Part shown: positions 1 to 6,358 of the stretch, in pieces
How positions within the stretch are numbered: the stretch's first letter is position 1
Layout: each line of letters begins with the position of its first letter
Assembly (NCBI RefSeq): GCF_045105435.1
Contig: NZ_JBGCDL010000265.1
Span: 1-11,165 of the forward strand
DNA length: 11,165 bases
Direction of reading: 5' to 3'
Source: Kordia sp045105435
GTDB lineage: Bacteria > Bacteroidota > Bacteroidia > Flavobacteriales > Flavobacteriaceae
Position numbers and translations under genes: made by a program
Notes under the pieces: generated by a model
Told to the model about the DNA's origin: nothing
The model's database searches: none
The model's input: only the letters and a program-made list of their open reading frames with translations

Positions 1-62
1 GAATCCATTAATAAGAGAACTCTTTTATTCAATTCTATAGCAGTTCATTAAATATTAAGATG

Positions 63-70
63 TACTTTCG
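63..70 (+). promoter_or_regulatory. Candidate -7 promoter box for the J-domain/KTSC gene
   Basis: TACTTTCG matches the Bacteroidetes -7 form TAnnTTTG except for C at the seventh base, and is followed by a CGGC run of the kind often seen after flavobacterial -7 boxes. It would place the transcript start near base 76, about 15 bases before the ATG. No clear TTTG lies at the right distance upstream, so the -33 element is weak or absent. Confidence 0.45.
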
Positions 71-91
71 CGGCTTCAAATAAAATTTGAC

Positions 92-541
92 ATGAAGCGC
101 ATAAACGAATACAAAAAACTCTTTGGAGTCGAAAACGAAATTGAATTAAAGACCTTGAAGAAGAGTTACCGTAATTTGGTAAAAGAATGGCATCCAGATA
201 AGTTTCAAAATGGAGATGCTTTACAAGAAGAAGCAGAACTGAATAGCCGAAAAATTATTGACGGATATCACTTCTTAGTAAGCATGGCTCCTGAAACAAA
301 AGAAAAAAACTTGCCTGAATATACGGAGACAATTACCAATTCGGCGATTGCAGATTACCAACACAAAGGTTTGTTGTTAGAATTGACTTTTACAGATGGA
401 TCAACCTATGAATATTTTGGAATCACTAAAAAGGTTTTTCAAAAAATGATGAGCGCAGGAAATCTAAATCGTTTTGCCAAACGCAACATATATCCAAAAT
501 ATATGTATAGAAGAACGCAACGTACACTAGAAACAGCATAA
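92..541 (+). CDS. J-domain protein with C-terminal KTSC domain
   Basis: A 149-residue protein with two recognisable parts. Residues about 5-65 look like a J domain: a helix with the basic YRNLVKEW segment leads into the diagnostic HPD tripeptide (His34-Pro35-Asp36), which in DnaJ-family proteins stimulates ATP hydrolysis by Hsp70/DnaK. Residues about 84-141 fit a KTSC domain, a small beta-rich domain named for resemblance to the C-terminal part of lysyl-tRNA synthetase, with the pattern F-x-D-G-x-x-Y-x-Y-F and a late Y-P-K-Y-x-Y-R-R segment. There is no signal peptide or membrane segment, so it should be cytoplasmic. The Gly/Phe linker and zinc fingers of true DnaJ are missing, so this is a specialised J protein rather than the general co-chaperone. 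A cold-shock gene follows 84 bases later on the same strand. Domain calls are solid; the client or role is unknown, though an RNA or translation link is plausible. Confidence 0.88.
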   Translation: MKRINEYKKLFGVENEIELKTLKKSYRNLVKEWHPDKFQNGDALQEEAELNSRKIIDGYHFLVSMAPETKEKNLPEYTETITNSAIADYQHKGLLLELTFTDGSTYEYFGITKKVFQKMMSAGNLNRFAKRNIYPKYMYRRTQRTLETA

Positions 542-547
542 TAAAAT

Positions 548-561
548 AGCATAATCATGCT
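548..561 (+). repeat. Small perfect inverted repeat after the J-domain gene
   Basis: AGCAT-AATC-ATGCT forms a 5-bp stem with a 4-base loop a few bases after the stop codon. No T-run follows, so it is a poor intrinsic terminator and may only protect a 3' end. Confidence 0.3.
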
Positions 562-571
562 GATGTCATTC

Positions 572-588
572 TTGGCACAGTAATTGAA
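572..588 (+). promoter_or_regulatory. Sigma-54-like sequence upstream of the cold-shock gene
   Basis: TTGGCAC, five bases, then TTGAA. This reproduces the -24 element (TGGCAC) and nearly the -12 element (TTGCW) of sigma-54 promoters at the exact expected spacing, but the conserved GC at -12 is GA here. It would place a transcript start near base 598, about 27 bases before the ATG at 626. No better housekeeping promoter stands out in this gap. It may be a chance match. Confidence 0.25.
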
Positions 589-625
589 TAGATACAAGTA
601 TTATTAAAAATTAAATTATAGTACA

Positions 626-817
626 ATGAGTAGAGGAACAGTAAAATTTTTCAACGATGCCAAAGGATTTGGTTTCATAACGGAAGAAGGTTCAAACAAA
701 GAACATTTTGTTCACATTTCAGGTTTAATCGATGAAATTCGCGAAGGTGATGAAGTTGAATTCGATCTACAAGAAGGAAGAAAAGGTTTAAACGCAGTAA
801 ACGTCAAAGTTATTTAA
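626..817 (+). CDS. Cold-shock domain protein (CspA family)
   Basis: A 63-residue single-domain protein covering the whole cold-shock fold, a five-strand barrel that binds single-stranded RNA or DNA and acts as an RNA chaperone. The N-terminus reads G-T-V-K-F-F-N, followed by RNP1 (KGFGFI, residues 13-18) and RNP2 (FVHIS, residues 28-32), with the usual aromatic nucleic-acid-binding residues in place. A later G-D-E-V-x-F and the closing A-V-N-V segment complete the fold. Length is normal for the family. The start is fixed by the M-S-R-G-T-V-K pattern common in Bacteroidetes copies. It is read in the same direction as the J-domain/KTSC gene and ends 20 bases before a strong terminator. Family membership is certain; whether it is cold-induced cannot be read here, and Bacteroidetes usually carry several copies. 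Confidence 0.97.
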   Translation: MSRGTVKFFNDAKGFGFITEEGSNKEHFVHISGLIDEIREGDEVEFDLQEGRKGLNAVNVKVI

Positions 818-837
818 ATATATACTTCAAGTTTTAC

Positions 838-869
838 AAAAGCCCATCAACTATTGACGGGCTTTTTTT
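838..869 (+). terminator. Rho-independent terminator of the cold-shock gene
   Basis: AAAAGCCC (838-845) pairs with GGGCTTTT (859-866). The stem continues inward past one A-C mismatch as TCAA/TTGA around a 3-base loop, and seven T bases end the structure (863-869). Its place 20 bases after the csp stop codon makes it the end of that transcript. The A-tract on the left arm could give weak function on the other strand too. Confidence 0.9.
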
Positions 870-889
870 ATGCTGTTATTTTAAATAGT

Positions 890-980
890 TGGGCGTTACC
901 CTTTGGGGCGAGCTATACATTGCAATTCCTCGCATTTCACGATGTTCAAGCTACGGGATTTTCATTCCTATCTCTAACGC
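890..980. repeat. Degenerate flavobacterial intergenic repeat (GGGCGTTA...TAACGC type)
   Basis: A 91-base element in the gap between two converging genes. Its ends are a perfect 6-base inverted pair, GCGTTA (893-898) and TAACGC (975-980). Inside, AATTCC (924-929) can pair with GGGATT (955-960) using one wobble, giving an imperfect cruciform-like layout. From memory, intergenic repeats opening with GGGCGTTACCC, passing through a GGGxCGxGCT word and closing with CTAACGC are frequent in Flavobacteriaceae; this copy follows that plan with several changes. It has no coding potential. The end sequences loosely resemble integron attC core sites in inverted order, which may be coincidence. Recognition is from pattern, not from a search. 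Confidence 0.6.
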
Positions 981-1048
981 AATAAAAAAGAATACACTTT
1001 ATAATGATAAAAGAAATAATAGAATGCTTTGACTTATAAAAGGTTCAC

Positions 1049-2752
1049 TTATTTTTCATCCTTAGTAGTATAAAAAGGTCGATCCGTAATCACAGGTCTT
1101 TTTCCAAAATTAAAACTTAACATTCCATCTCCATTTCCTTTCCAATTCATGTGACAACTAATACAGCCTTGTTGATCAAAACTAGCAGAATCTACAGGTC
1201 CAAATGGGCGTGCTTTTTCCCAAAACCAACGTACAGCACCATTTTTATCTTTCGCCTTATACATAATTGTCAGTTCAACTAAGTCACTAAAATGAGGTTC
1301 GTTTGGAGGAGTTGTTCTGTAATTTTCTTTTAAAACAATACTTCCAACGGGCAAAGTAGTCATTGTTTTCGGATTGTTTTTATAGGCATTTAAAGCAATA
1401 TCATTCACATAAATTTTAATCATTTTCCCATGCGGATTTTCACCTGGAGTCGCTTTACTAAAGACATTCCATTCATCGTCTGGCCAAGTTTCCCATTGTT
1501 TATAAGGATTTACACGCATCACATATTTTAATAAATCTGCTCCATTAGGTTCAGGCAATTTTGCAATAGGATTTTTTGCTCTTCCCATTACCCAACTAAA
1601 ATCGGAGTATATCGTAGGATTCGAAGAACGAGCAAACGCATGACAACCAATGCAACTACTCGCTGTTTGATTGAAAGTCTCCATACTACTATTCGCTAAG
1701 TTTTGTAATATCGGATTTCCAACTTTTGTTTTATCTGTTGGCCATTGTACACCAATAAGTTGATAATGTTCCCAAACAGATTTTTTTGCATGTAACTTCT
1801 CTTGATAGTTTGTATTTGCCTTTTTAACCCAGTCTGGAATAGGGTTTTGCCTAGTTACTTGTGTCATTATTTGCTTCGGACAATCAACTTGTCTGCTATT
1901 ATTTTCACAGGAATCAATGGCTTTGGAAGGATCATAAAAAGAAGGTGTAATTCCAGCTTTCTTTGTTGTTGCTGTTTCTACATTATCATTTTGCTCAAAA
2001 GTCATCCACACAAAATTTGGATTCGATGGTGTTTTGTATACAATATGAAGTCCCACCAATCCTACTAATTGTTCTGAACAGTATTGTATATTATTTTTTA
2101 CTATTTCAGGGAAAGAATCCTTTTGAATGGAATCACTGGCAGGAATGTACACAATAGCCTTCGAAGTGTAATAACGACTTGTATCATCTTTTTCGGAATC
2201 TAAAATTCGCCAAGAAGCTTTCAATTCCATACTTCCTACAGGAAATTTAATTTCACTACCTGCTTGTTTTAAAGCATTATAGAATTGATTTTTTAAGACA
2301 TATTCAAACATTGGTTTGTTCATATACACCTCATAATGTACCAGATTGGAATTTTTATCAATAAGCACGCCACCAACAGCTTGATTGGTCTCTGTAACCA
2401 ACGGGCTTATTTTAGAAGTAGTTCTTAAGATTTTATGATTGGAGTTAATGTTATCACATACAGTTTGATTTCCTGGACTTGGTTTTCCCCAAGCAGTAGG
2501 CGTTTCTGCATTGGGCAAAAAGATATCATAGGCTTCTTTATAGTTTTCCCAAAGTGTTCCTGTTCCGTCAGTTGTAGGTGCATTAATTGCTAAAAAAGTA
2601 TCCCAAGCAAACGTAGCGGCTTCACTTGTTGTTGCTCCTGAGCGCAAATCTGTTGGAAGCTTATCAGGTATTTCAGCATATTCAGACGTAACGGCATCTT
2701 TACAACTGGTTAGTAAACAGAATAGTATGAGTATGTAAAAAAAAGGTTTCAT
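1049..2752 (-). CDS. Di-haem cytochrome c family lipoprotein with P460-like halves
   Basis: A 567-residue exported protein. I start it at 2752 rather than the upstream in-frame ATG at 2821, because M-K-P-F-F there opens a textbook lipoprotein signal ending LTSC (Cys17). Two haem c sites, CIGCH (367-371) and CISCH (530-534), indicate two covalently bound haems. The first part carries segments I associate with a widespread uncharacterised cytochrome family: F-A-W-D-x-F near residue 48, PVGSMELKASWR (171-182), and LVGLHIVYK followed by W-M-T-F-E (232-250). The second part repeats this pattern as PVGSIVLKENYR (468-479) and LVELTIMYK (491-499) just before the last haem site, as in cytochrome P460-like domains. 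It probably works in the periplasm or on the outer membrane in electron transfer or small-molecule oxidation. The substrate is unknown and no partner gene is adjacent. It ends toward the csp terminator, and I see no strong terminator of its own. Confidence 0.85.
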   Translation of the reverse strand: MKPFFYILILFCLLTSCKDAVTSEYAEIPDKLPTDLRSGATTSEAATFAWDTFLAINAPTTDGTGTLWENYKEAYDIFLPNAETPTAWGKPSPGNQTVCDNINSNHKILRTTSKISPLVTETNQAVGGVLIDKNSNLVHYEVYMNKPMFEYVLKNQFYNALKQAGSEIKFPVGSMELKASWRILDSEKDDTSRYYTSKAIVYIPASDSIQKDSFPEIVKNNIQYCSEQLVGLVGLHIVYKTPSNPNFVWMTFEQNDNVETATTKKAGITPSFYDPSKAIDSCENNSRQVDCPKQIMTQVTRQNPIPDWVKKANTNYQEKLHAKKSVWEHYQLIGVQWPTDKTKVGNPILQNLANSSMETFNQTASSCIGCHAFARSSNPTIYSDFSWVMGRAKNPIAKLPEPNGADLLKYVMRVNPYKQWETWPDDEWNVFSKATPGENPHGKMIKIYVNDIALNAYKNNPKTMTTLPVGSIVLKENYRTTPPNEPHFSDLVELTIMYKAKDKNGAVRWFWEKARPFGPVDSASFDQQGCISCHMNWKGNGDGMLSFNFGKRPVITDRPFYTTKDEK

Positions 2753-2788
2753 GGCGGTAGCTTTTAGTTTTTGAAAACATAAGGTACT

Positions 2789-2822
2789 CCATAAATAGGA
2801 TATTATGGTTTTTAATAACAAA
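2789..2822 (-). promoter_or_regulatory. Candidate promoter and palindrome upstream of the cytochrome gene
   Basis: On the minus strand TTTG (2822-2819) stands 21 bases before TATTTATG (2797-2790), one mismatch from TAnnTTTG. The transcript would start near 2784, about 32 bases before the chosen ATG at 2752. A perfect inverted repeat, CCATAA (2789-2794) with TTATGG (2803-2808), overlaps the -7 box and could be an operator. The spacer is slightly long, so this is tentative. Transcription starting here would begin after the upstream ATG at 2821, which fits the chosen start. Confidence 0.35.
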
Positions 2823-2858
2823 TTTAATTTTATTCTAAAATCTCAAAACAACTCATTT

Positions 2859-3503
2859 TTACTTAAATGTATAGCGTTGTTCTTCTGTTGAAGAAGCTTT
2901 TAGCAATTGGTGGAATGTTTTTATGGTATTAAAATTTCGGGTGATTTCTCCAGAAACCGCAATCCCAGAAATTCCCGTTTTCAAAATATCCGTAACATCT
3001 GCTGTGGTAATGCCTCCAACACCAATTATAGGCGTTTCGGTGTTTAGCTCTTCTAAGATTGCCGTATAACCATTTAATCCTAAAATAGTCGGTAAATTGT
3101 CTTTTGTTTTGGTGAATTGAAAAGGACCTAAGCCAATATAATCGACTTCTTTCTTTAGTAATATTTCACAATCTTGCAAGGTGTTTGCAGTGCCACCAAT
3201 CATTTGCCAAGTATATAAATATTTTCGTGCAATAGTAGGGCAGATGCTTGTTTTTTCTATATGAACACCATCAGCTTTTACCGTTTTTGCAATTTTATAA
3301 TGATCGTTGATAAGCAATCTGGTTTGAAAATGTGCTGTAATTTCCCTTGCTTCATTCGCTAATTTTAAAAGTTTCTTTTCAGATGTATCGCGAAAGCGTA
3401 ATTGAACCAATTCGGCTCCAGAGGAACATGCTTTTTGAATGTTTTCTAGCTGTTCTTTTGGCGAATTTCCTTGCGTTATATACTGTAATTTTGGAATCAT
3501 CAT
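2859..3503 (-). CDS. thiE: Thiamine-phosphate synthase-like protein (ThiE/TenI family), altered active site
   Basis: A 214-residue TIM-barrel protein, normal length for ThiE, which joins hydroxymethylpyrimidine diphosphate to thiazole phosphate to make thiamine phosphate. Family landmarks are VQLR (33-36), the Asn66-Asp67 pair in LLIND, ADGVHI (77-82), GLGPF followed by T-K-T-K (124-134), and GVGGIT (161-166) before GISGIAVSGE, which forms the phosphate pocket. Several active-site positions differ: Lys two residues after QLR is Arg38; the segment usually read as HLGQxD is HIEKTS, so the second metal-binding Asp is Ser86 and its Gly is Glu83; the usual Ser before the central loop is Thr105. 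It could be a slow enzyme, a TenI-like relative, or a binding protein. The start follows the stop of the DEAD-like gene by two bases (ATGATG, either codon possible), so the two are co-transcribed and probably translationally coupled. No other thiamine genes are nearby. Confidence 0.82.
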   Translation of the reverse strand: MMIPKLQYITQGNSPKEQLENIQKACSSGAELVQLRFRDTSEKKLLKLANEAREITAHFQTRLLINDHYKIAKTVKADGVHIEKTSICPTIARKYLYTWQMIGGTANTLQDCEILLKKEVDYIGLGPFQFTKTKDNLPTILGLNGYTAILEELNTETPIIGVGGITTADVTDILKTGISGIAVSGEITRNFNTIKTFHQLLKASSTEEQRYTFK

Positions 3504-3505
3504 AC

Positions 3506-4117
3506 CTAAACTGCAATTATTTTAGAATATTCCATAAAGTGAGATTCAAAACGTTTCAATATCGGATGCATTTTTTCTGAATAGATTACAAACTGACATT
3601 TATCAATACTATTTGTAACAGACATCAATGCGGTATAGGCTGATTTTTGAATTAGAAATTCAGCTGCATCCACACTAAACACTTTTAATTGAGAAATATT
3701 TAATCCGTTTAATAACAACAACTTATTCATTGCTATTGGTGTGGAAATAAGAATATCAATACCTTCAAATATTTCTGATTTTTGTATGTCAACATGCAAT
3801 TGTTCATAACCAACATACACACGTAATGAAGTGTGTTTGGTGTAGTTCAAAAATTCGTCATATAATGCTAGCGCTTTTTCTTTATTTTCGACAATCACAA
3901 CGGCTCTTGGAGAATCGCCAACCGCTTCACATTTTAATTTATGCAAGGTAGTAAGTATCAATGTCGTTGTTTTTCCACTTCCTTTTGAAGCCGTGCAATA
4001 CACATTGGCACCACTTTTTATGACAGGAATGCTTTTGCTCTGAAATGGCGTTGGTGTTTCTATTTGGAGGATTGCTAATCTCTCTTTTAGATGCGTATGT
4101 AATTTTTTAAAAGGCAT
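3506..4117 (-). CDS. DEAD-box-like protein, N-terminal RecA domain only, with degenerate motifs II and III
   Basis: A 203-residue protein matching only the first half of a DEAD-box RNA helicase. In order: a Q motif (TPTPFQ, Gln26), a Walker A loop (ASKGSGKT, 43-50) with Lys49 intact, a motif Ia-like stretch (PRAVVIVENKEKA, 70-82), a motif Ib-like STP (125-127), motif II as V-D-A-A-E (149-153) in place of V-D-E-A-D, and motif III as S-E-K (180-182) in place of S-A-T. The catalytic Glu of motif II is therefore Ala151, and the second RecA domain with motifs IV-VI is missing. The reading frame is clean, so it does not look like a fresh pseudogene. It may bind ATP but should not unwind RNA by the normal mechanism. 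It has its own promoter and is followed two bases later by the ThiE-like gene. Role unknown; a nucleotide-responsive regulator or scaffold is a guess. Confidence 0.82.
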   Translation of the reverse strand: MPFKKLHTHLKERLAILQIETPTPFQSKSIPVIKSGANVYCTASKGSGKTTTLILTTLHKLKCEAVGDSPRAVVIVENKEKALALYDEFLNYTKHTSLRVYVGYEQLHVDIQKSEIFEGIDILISTPIAMNKLLLLNGLNISQLKVFSVDAAEFLIQKSAYTALMSVTNSIDKCQFVIYSEKMHPILKRFESHFMEYSKIIAV

Positions 4118-4143
4118 AGGAGTAAAGCGCTAACTGTTTTGTG

Positions 4144-4157
4144 TAGTATTTATACTA
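4144..4157. repeat. Palindrome in the leader of the DEAD-like/ThiE-like unit
   Basis: TAGTAT-TT-ATACTA, a perfect 6-bp inverted repeat with a 2-base centre, lies just downstream of the -7 box and about 27 bases before the start codon. It could be an operator for a dimeric repressor; being AT-rich, it may also be chance. Confidence 0.3.
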
Positions 4158-4164
4158 ATTGCGG

Positions 4165-4172
4165 CAAATATA
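4165..4172 (-). promoter_or_regulatory. -7 promoter box of the DEAD-like/ThiE-like unit
   Basis: On the minus strand TATATTTG matches TAnnTTTG exactly and is followed by CCGC, the common flavobacterial context. It sits 48 bases before the ATG at 4117, giving a leader of about 40 bases. A TTG about 22 bases upstream, inside the end of the serine hydrolase gene, is a possible -33 element. The two-gene unit therefore appears to be transcribed separately from the hydrolase gene. Confidence 0.65.
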
Positions 4173-4184
4173 CAGCGTATGTCC

Positions 4185-6143
4185 TTAATCAGCACAACTA
4201 TGCTCAACAATTTTGATGGCTTTTAAATCGTTCCATACGACATGATGTGCCTTTTTAGGCGAAATTCTAAACACTAGAATTGATTTATTCTTTTTAGGAC
4301 ACAGTTTTTGTGCTACATGAAAGTATAATACCAAAGGTTTTCTAGTAATAAAAGTATCGTAAATAGTTGCTTTTCCAACAAAATCGCCATCATTATTTTT
4401 TATGATTTCTACTGTAGTTTCAGGCAATACAAGATCTTTTTCTTTATTTACACCTGCTAATAAACCATCGTAATATTTTTTAATGTATTCTTCTACTTCT
4501 GATACTTTCAAGGTATGATTGATATTAACTTTCCAAGCAAAAGCATACGTCCAAAAATATGGACTCTTAGTATCATTCCAACCTTTTGGAAATCGGGCAT
4601 CTTCAAAACCTTTCAATTCAATATCCTTGGCAAAATGCAATGGAATGGCAAATAATTCTTTTCCCCAAGTATCTTCCGTTTGTAAAAGATCAGTACTATA
4701 TGAAACACCTAATTTAGCGAGCATCTTAATAGCATTGTTATTATTTGGATTTAGCGCTAAAGACTTTTTATAATTGGTAATTGCTTCTTCATTTCTTCCA
4801 AGTGTCATTAATGCTTCCGCGTAGCTATCATACGGATTATATCTATTTGGAAAAACTTCAATACTTAATTTGAAGATTTTGGCAGCATCTTTGGCATTTC
4901 CTGCATGCAAGAATTTATATCCTGTAACAATAAGCTCTTGTTCGCTTACATGATATTCTGGTGCGTCTTTATGTTTTTTGTAAAATGCAATACCGTTGTC
5001 AATTCCTTCGTTTTCAATAGTTTCAAGCATGAACTTTGCTAAAGGAATTAATGGTAAATCATACGGTTTGTCATATAATATTCCCGTAATTGCTGTGGTT
5101 ATAGACGTACGAAAGGAATGACTTGTATTGTTTAAAATTATAATTGAAGCATTCCGAGATGGAATTCTAGTATACAGCGAACGAAAACCATCAATAGAAC
5201 CACTATGACCTGTAGTTTCAACCATTTCAGAAGTATTTCCAATCGGTTTGTCTCTAAGTTCCCAGCCATATCCATAATGCGCATTATGATCAATAATGTG
5301 CTTTTTAAAAAGCATGTTCATATATTTTTTGGGTAACAGCTTTTCAGTATTTAATGCGTTATCCCAAAGAAATAGATCTTCAATGGTACTGTAAATGGCA
5401 CCTGCAGCATACGCAGAAGATTTGTCGGTACGATCAGTATCATAGTATTCACCAAAATTTCTATTATAGCCAGACGCCATATTTTTTATAATTGGTCTGT
5501 GTTTGTGAAATCCGGAATTTTCCATTTTAAGAGGATCAAATATCCTTTCTTTCAATAGCGTTTCATACGTTTTTTTTGTAACGGTTTCAAGAATATATCC
5601 CAGTAATGTATAGCCATTATTGCTGTAGGCAAAACGAGTTCCTGGCGCAAATTGAAGTGGTTCGCTAGAAAACTGACGAACCATGTCAGCTGGTTTATTG
5701 TGTTTTTTATCATCAACATTACGATCAAAACCAGCAGAATGGGTGAGTAGGTGATGAATTGTAACTTGATCACCATTTATTTTAGGAAAGTCTTTTAAAT
5801 AGTTGGAAATAGGTTGGTGCAACTCCAATTTGTTTTCAGCGACTAATTGCATAATGAGCATCGCTGTAAAAGATTTGGTCATTGAGGCAATTTGAAACTT
5901 TGTATCTATTTCATTGGAAATATTCCATTCCATATTCGCCAATCCGAAAGCTTTTTTATATACAATTTGACCTTTATCTGCCACTAAAATTGTACCATGA
6001 AACATGTCATAATCTGAATACAAACTAACGAGTTTATCTATTTTAGTTGCTGTATCACTTTTAGTTTCTGCTATTTTTTCAGTACATGCAATATGTGATA
6101 GTAAGAGCATTAAAAATATTCCGACAAATAGGTTTTTTTTCAT
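4185..6143 (-). CDS. Serine hydrolase (class C beta-lactamase fold) with TPRs and extra C-terminal domain
   Basis: A 652-residue exported protein. Residues 1-20 form a signal ending S-H-I-A-C; Cys20 suggests a lipoprotein, although His at -3 is unusual. Residues about 35-350 are the beta-lactamase/penicillin-binding-protein-like fold with all three catalytic motifs: S87-M-T-K90 (nucleophile and base), Y173-S-N175, and H313-S-G315 in TGHSGS. Such proteins act as peptidases, esterases or amidases on peptidoglycan fragments or small esters. Residues about 400-470 hold TPR-type helices (N-P-Y-D-S-Y-A-E-A-L, then N-N-E-E-A-I-T-N-Y-K-K-like spacing). Residues about 490-652 form a further domain with W-G-K-E, G-F-E-D-A-R-F and W-T-Y-A-F-A-W segments; I recall similar sequence as stand-alone Bacteroidetes proteins of unknown function. 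Hydrolase plus TPR is common in this phylum, while the third part is less usual. The gene appears to be monocistronic. Confidence 0.88.
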   Translation of the reverse strand: MKKNLFVGIFLMLLLSHIACTEKIAETKSDTATKIDKLVSLYSDYDMFHGTILVADKGQIVYKKAFGLANMEWNISNEIDTKFQIASMTKSFTAMLIMQLVAENKLELHQPISNYLKDFPKINGDQVTIHHLLTHSAGFDRNVDDKKHNKPADMVRQFSSEPLQFAPGTRFAYSNNGYTLLGYILETVTKKTYETLLKERIFDPLKMENSGFHKHRPIIKNMASGYNRNFGEYYDTDRTDKSSAYAAGAIYSTIEDLFLWDNALNTEKLLPKKYMNMLFKKHIIDHNAHYGYGWELRDKPIGNTSEMVETTGHSGSIDGFRSLYTRIPSRNASIIILNNTSHSFRTSITTAITGILYDKPYDLPLIPLAKFMLETIENEGIDNGIAFYKKHKDAPEYHVSEQELIVTGYKFLHAGNAKDAAKIFKLSIEVFPNRYNPYDSYAEALMTLGRNEEAITNYKKSLALNPNNNNAIKMLAKLGVSYSTDLLQTEDTWGKELFAIPLHFAKDIELKGFEDARFPKGWNDTKSPYFWTYAFAWKVNINHTLKVSEVEEYIKKYYDGLLAGVNKEKDLVLPETTVEIIKNNDGDFVGKATIYDTFITRKPLVLYFHVAQKLCPKKNKSILVFRISPKKAHHVVWNDLKAIKIVEHSCAD

Positions 6144-6199
6144 AATTATGTTTTAAATATCTAATTGCTCGTAAAACTAGATTGTACAAGAATATGAAA

Positions 6200-6238
6200 T
6201 GTCAAAAAAATGTAAAATAAGTGTCAATTACTGTAAAA
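6200..6238. repeat. Pair of direct repeats upstream of the serine hydrolase gene
   Basis: TGTCAA (6200-6205) plus TGTAAAA (6211-6217) is repeated as TGTCAA (6222-6227) plus TGTAAAA (6232-6238), a period of 21-22 bases, or two turns of the helix. It lies 57-95 bases before the hydrolase ATG on the minus strand, the usual range for an activator site. A poor -7-like TAGTTTTA (6179-6172) is nearer the gene. No regulator is identified, and low complexity could produce this by chance. Confidence 0.3.
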
Positions 6239-6274
6239 AAGTGGTGTGAGTTACGCATTTACAAACAATAGTAC

Positions 6275-6303
6275 TGCATCAACTATAAATAAAAATTGAT
6301 GTA
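6275..6303. repeat. Imperfect hairpin between haloperoxidase and serine hydrolase genes
   Basis: TGCATCAA pairs with TTGATGTA (one G-T wobble) around a 13-base AT-rich loop, about 56 bases past the haloperoxidase stop in the minus direction. It lacks a following T-run on that strand, so it is at best a 3'-end structure and not a standard terminator. Confidence 0.3.
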
Positions 6304-6358
6304 ATTACTACTATTTTACTACTTTTTAGATTGTTGCTTACGCAAGAATGCACTATTG

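Noticed and set aside
2753..2821. In-frame upstream ATG at 2821 extending the cytochrome by 23 residues
   Set aside because: The extension would bury a perfect lipoprotein signal in the interior and lies beyond the likely promoter.
5552..5776. 74-residue minus-strand open frame inside the serine hydrolase gene
   Set aside because: It overlaps conserved hydrolase sequence (YSN region) in another frame and shows no recognisable domain.
6144..6199. TAGTTTTA (minus strand, 6179-6172) as promoter of the serine hydrolase gene
   Set aside because: It mismatches the box at its last base and the nearest TTTG is 23 bases away, so it is not strong enough to list as a promoter.
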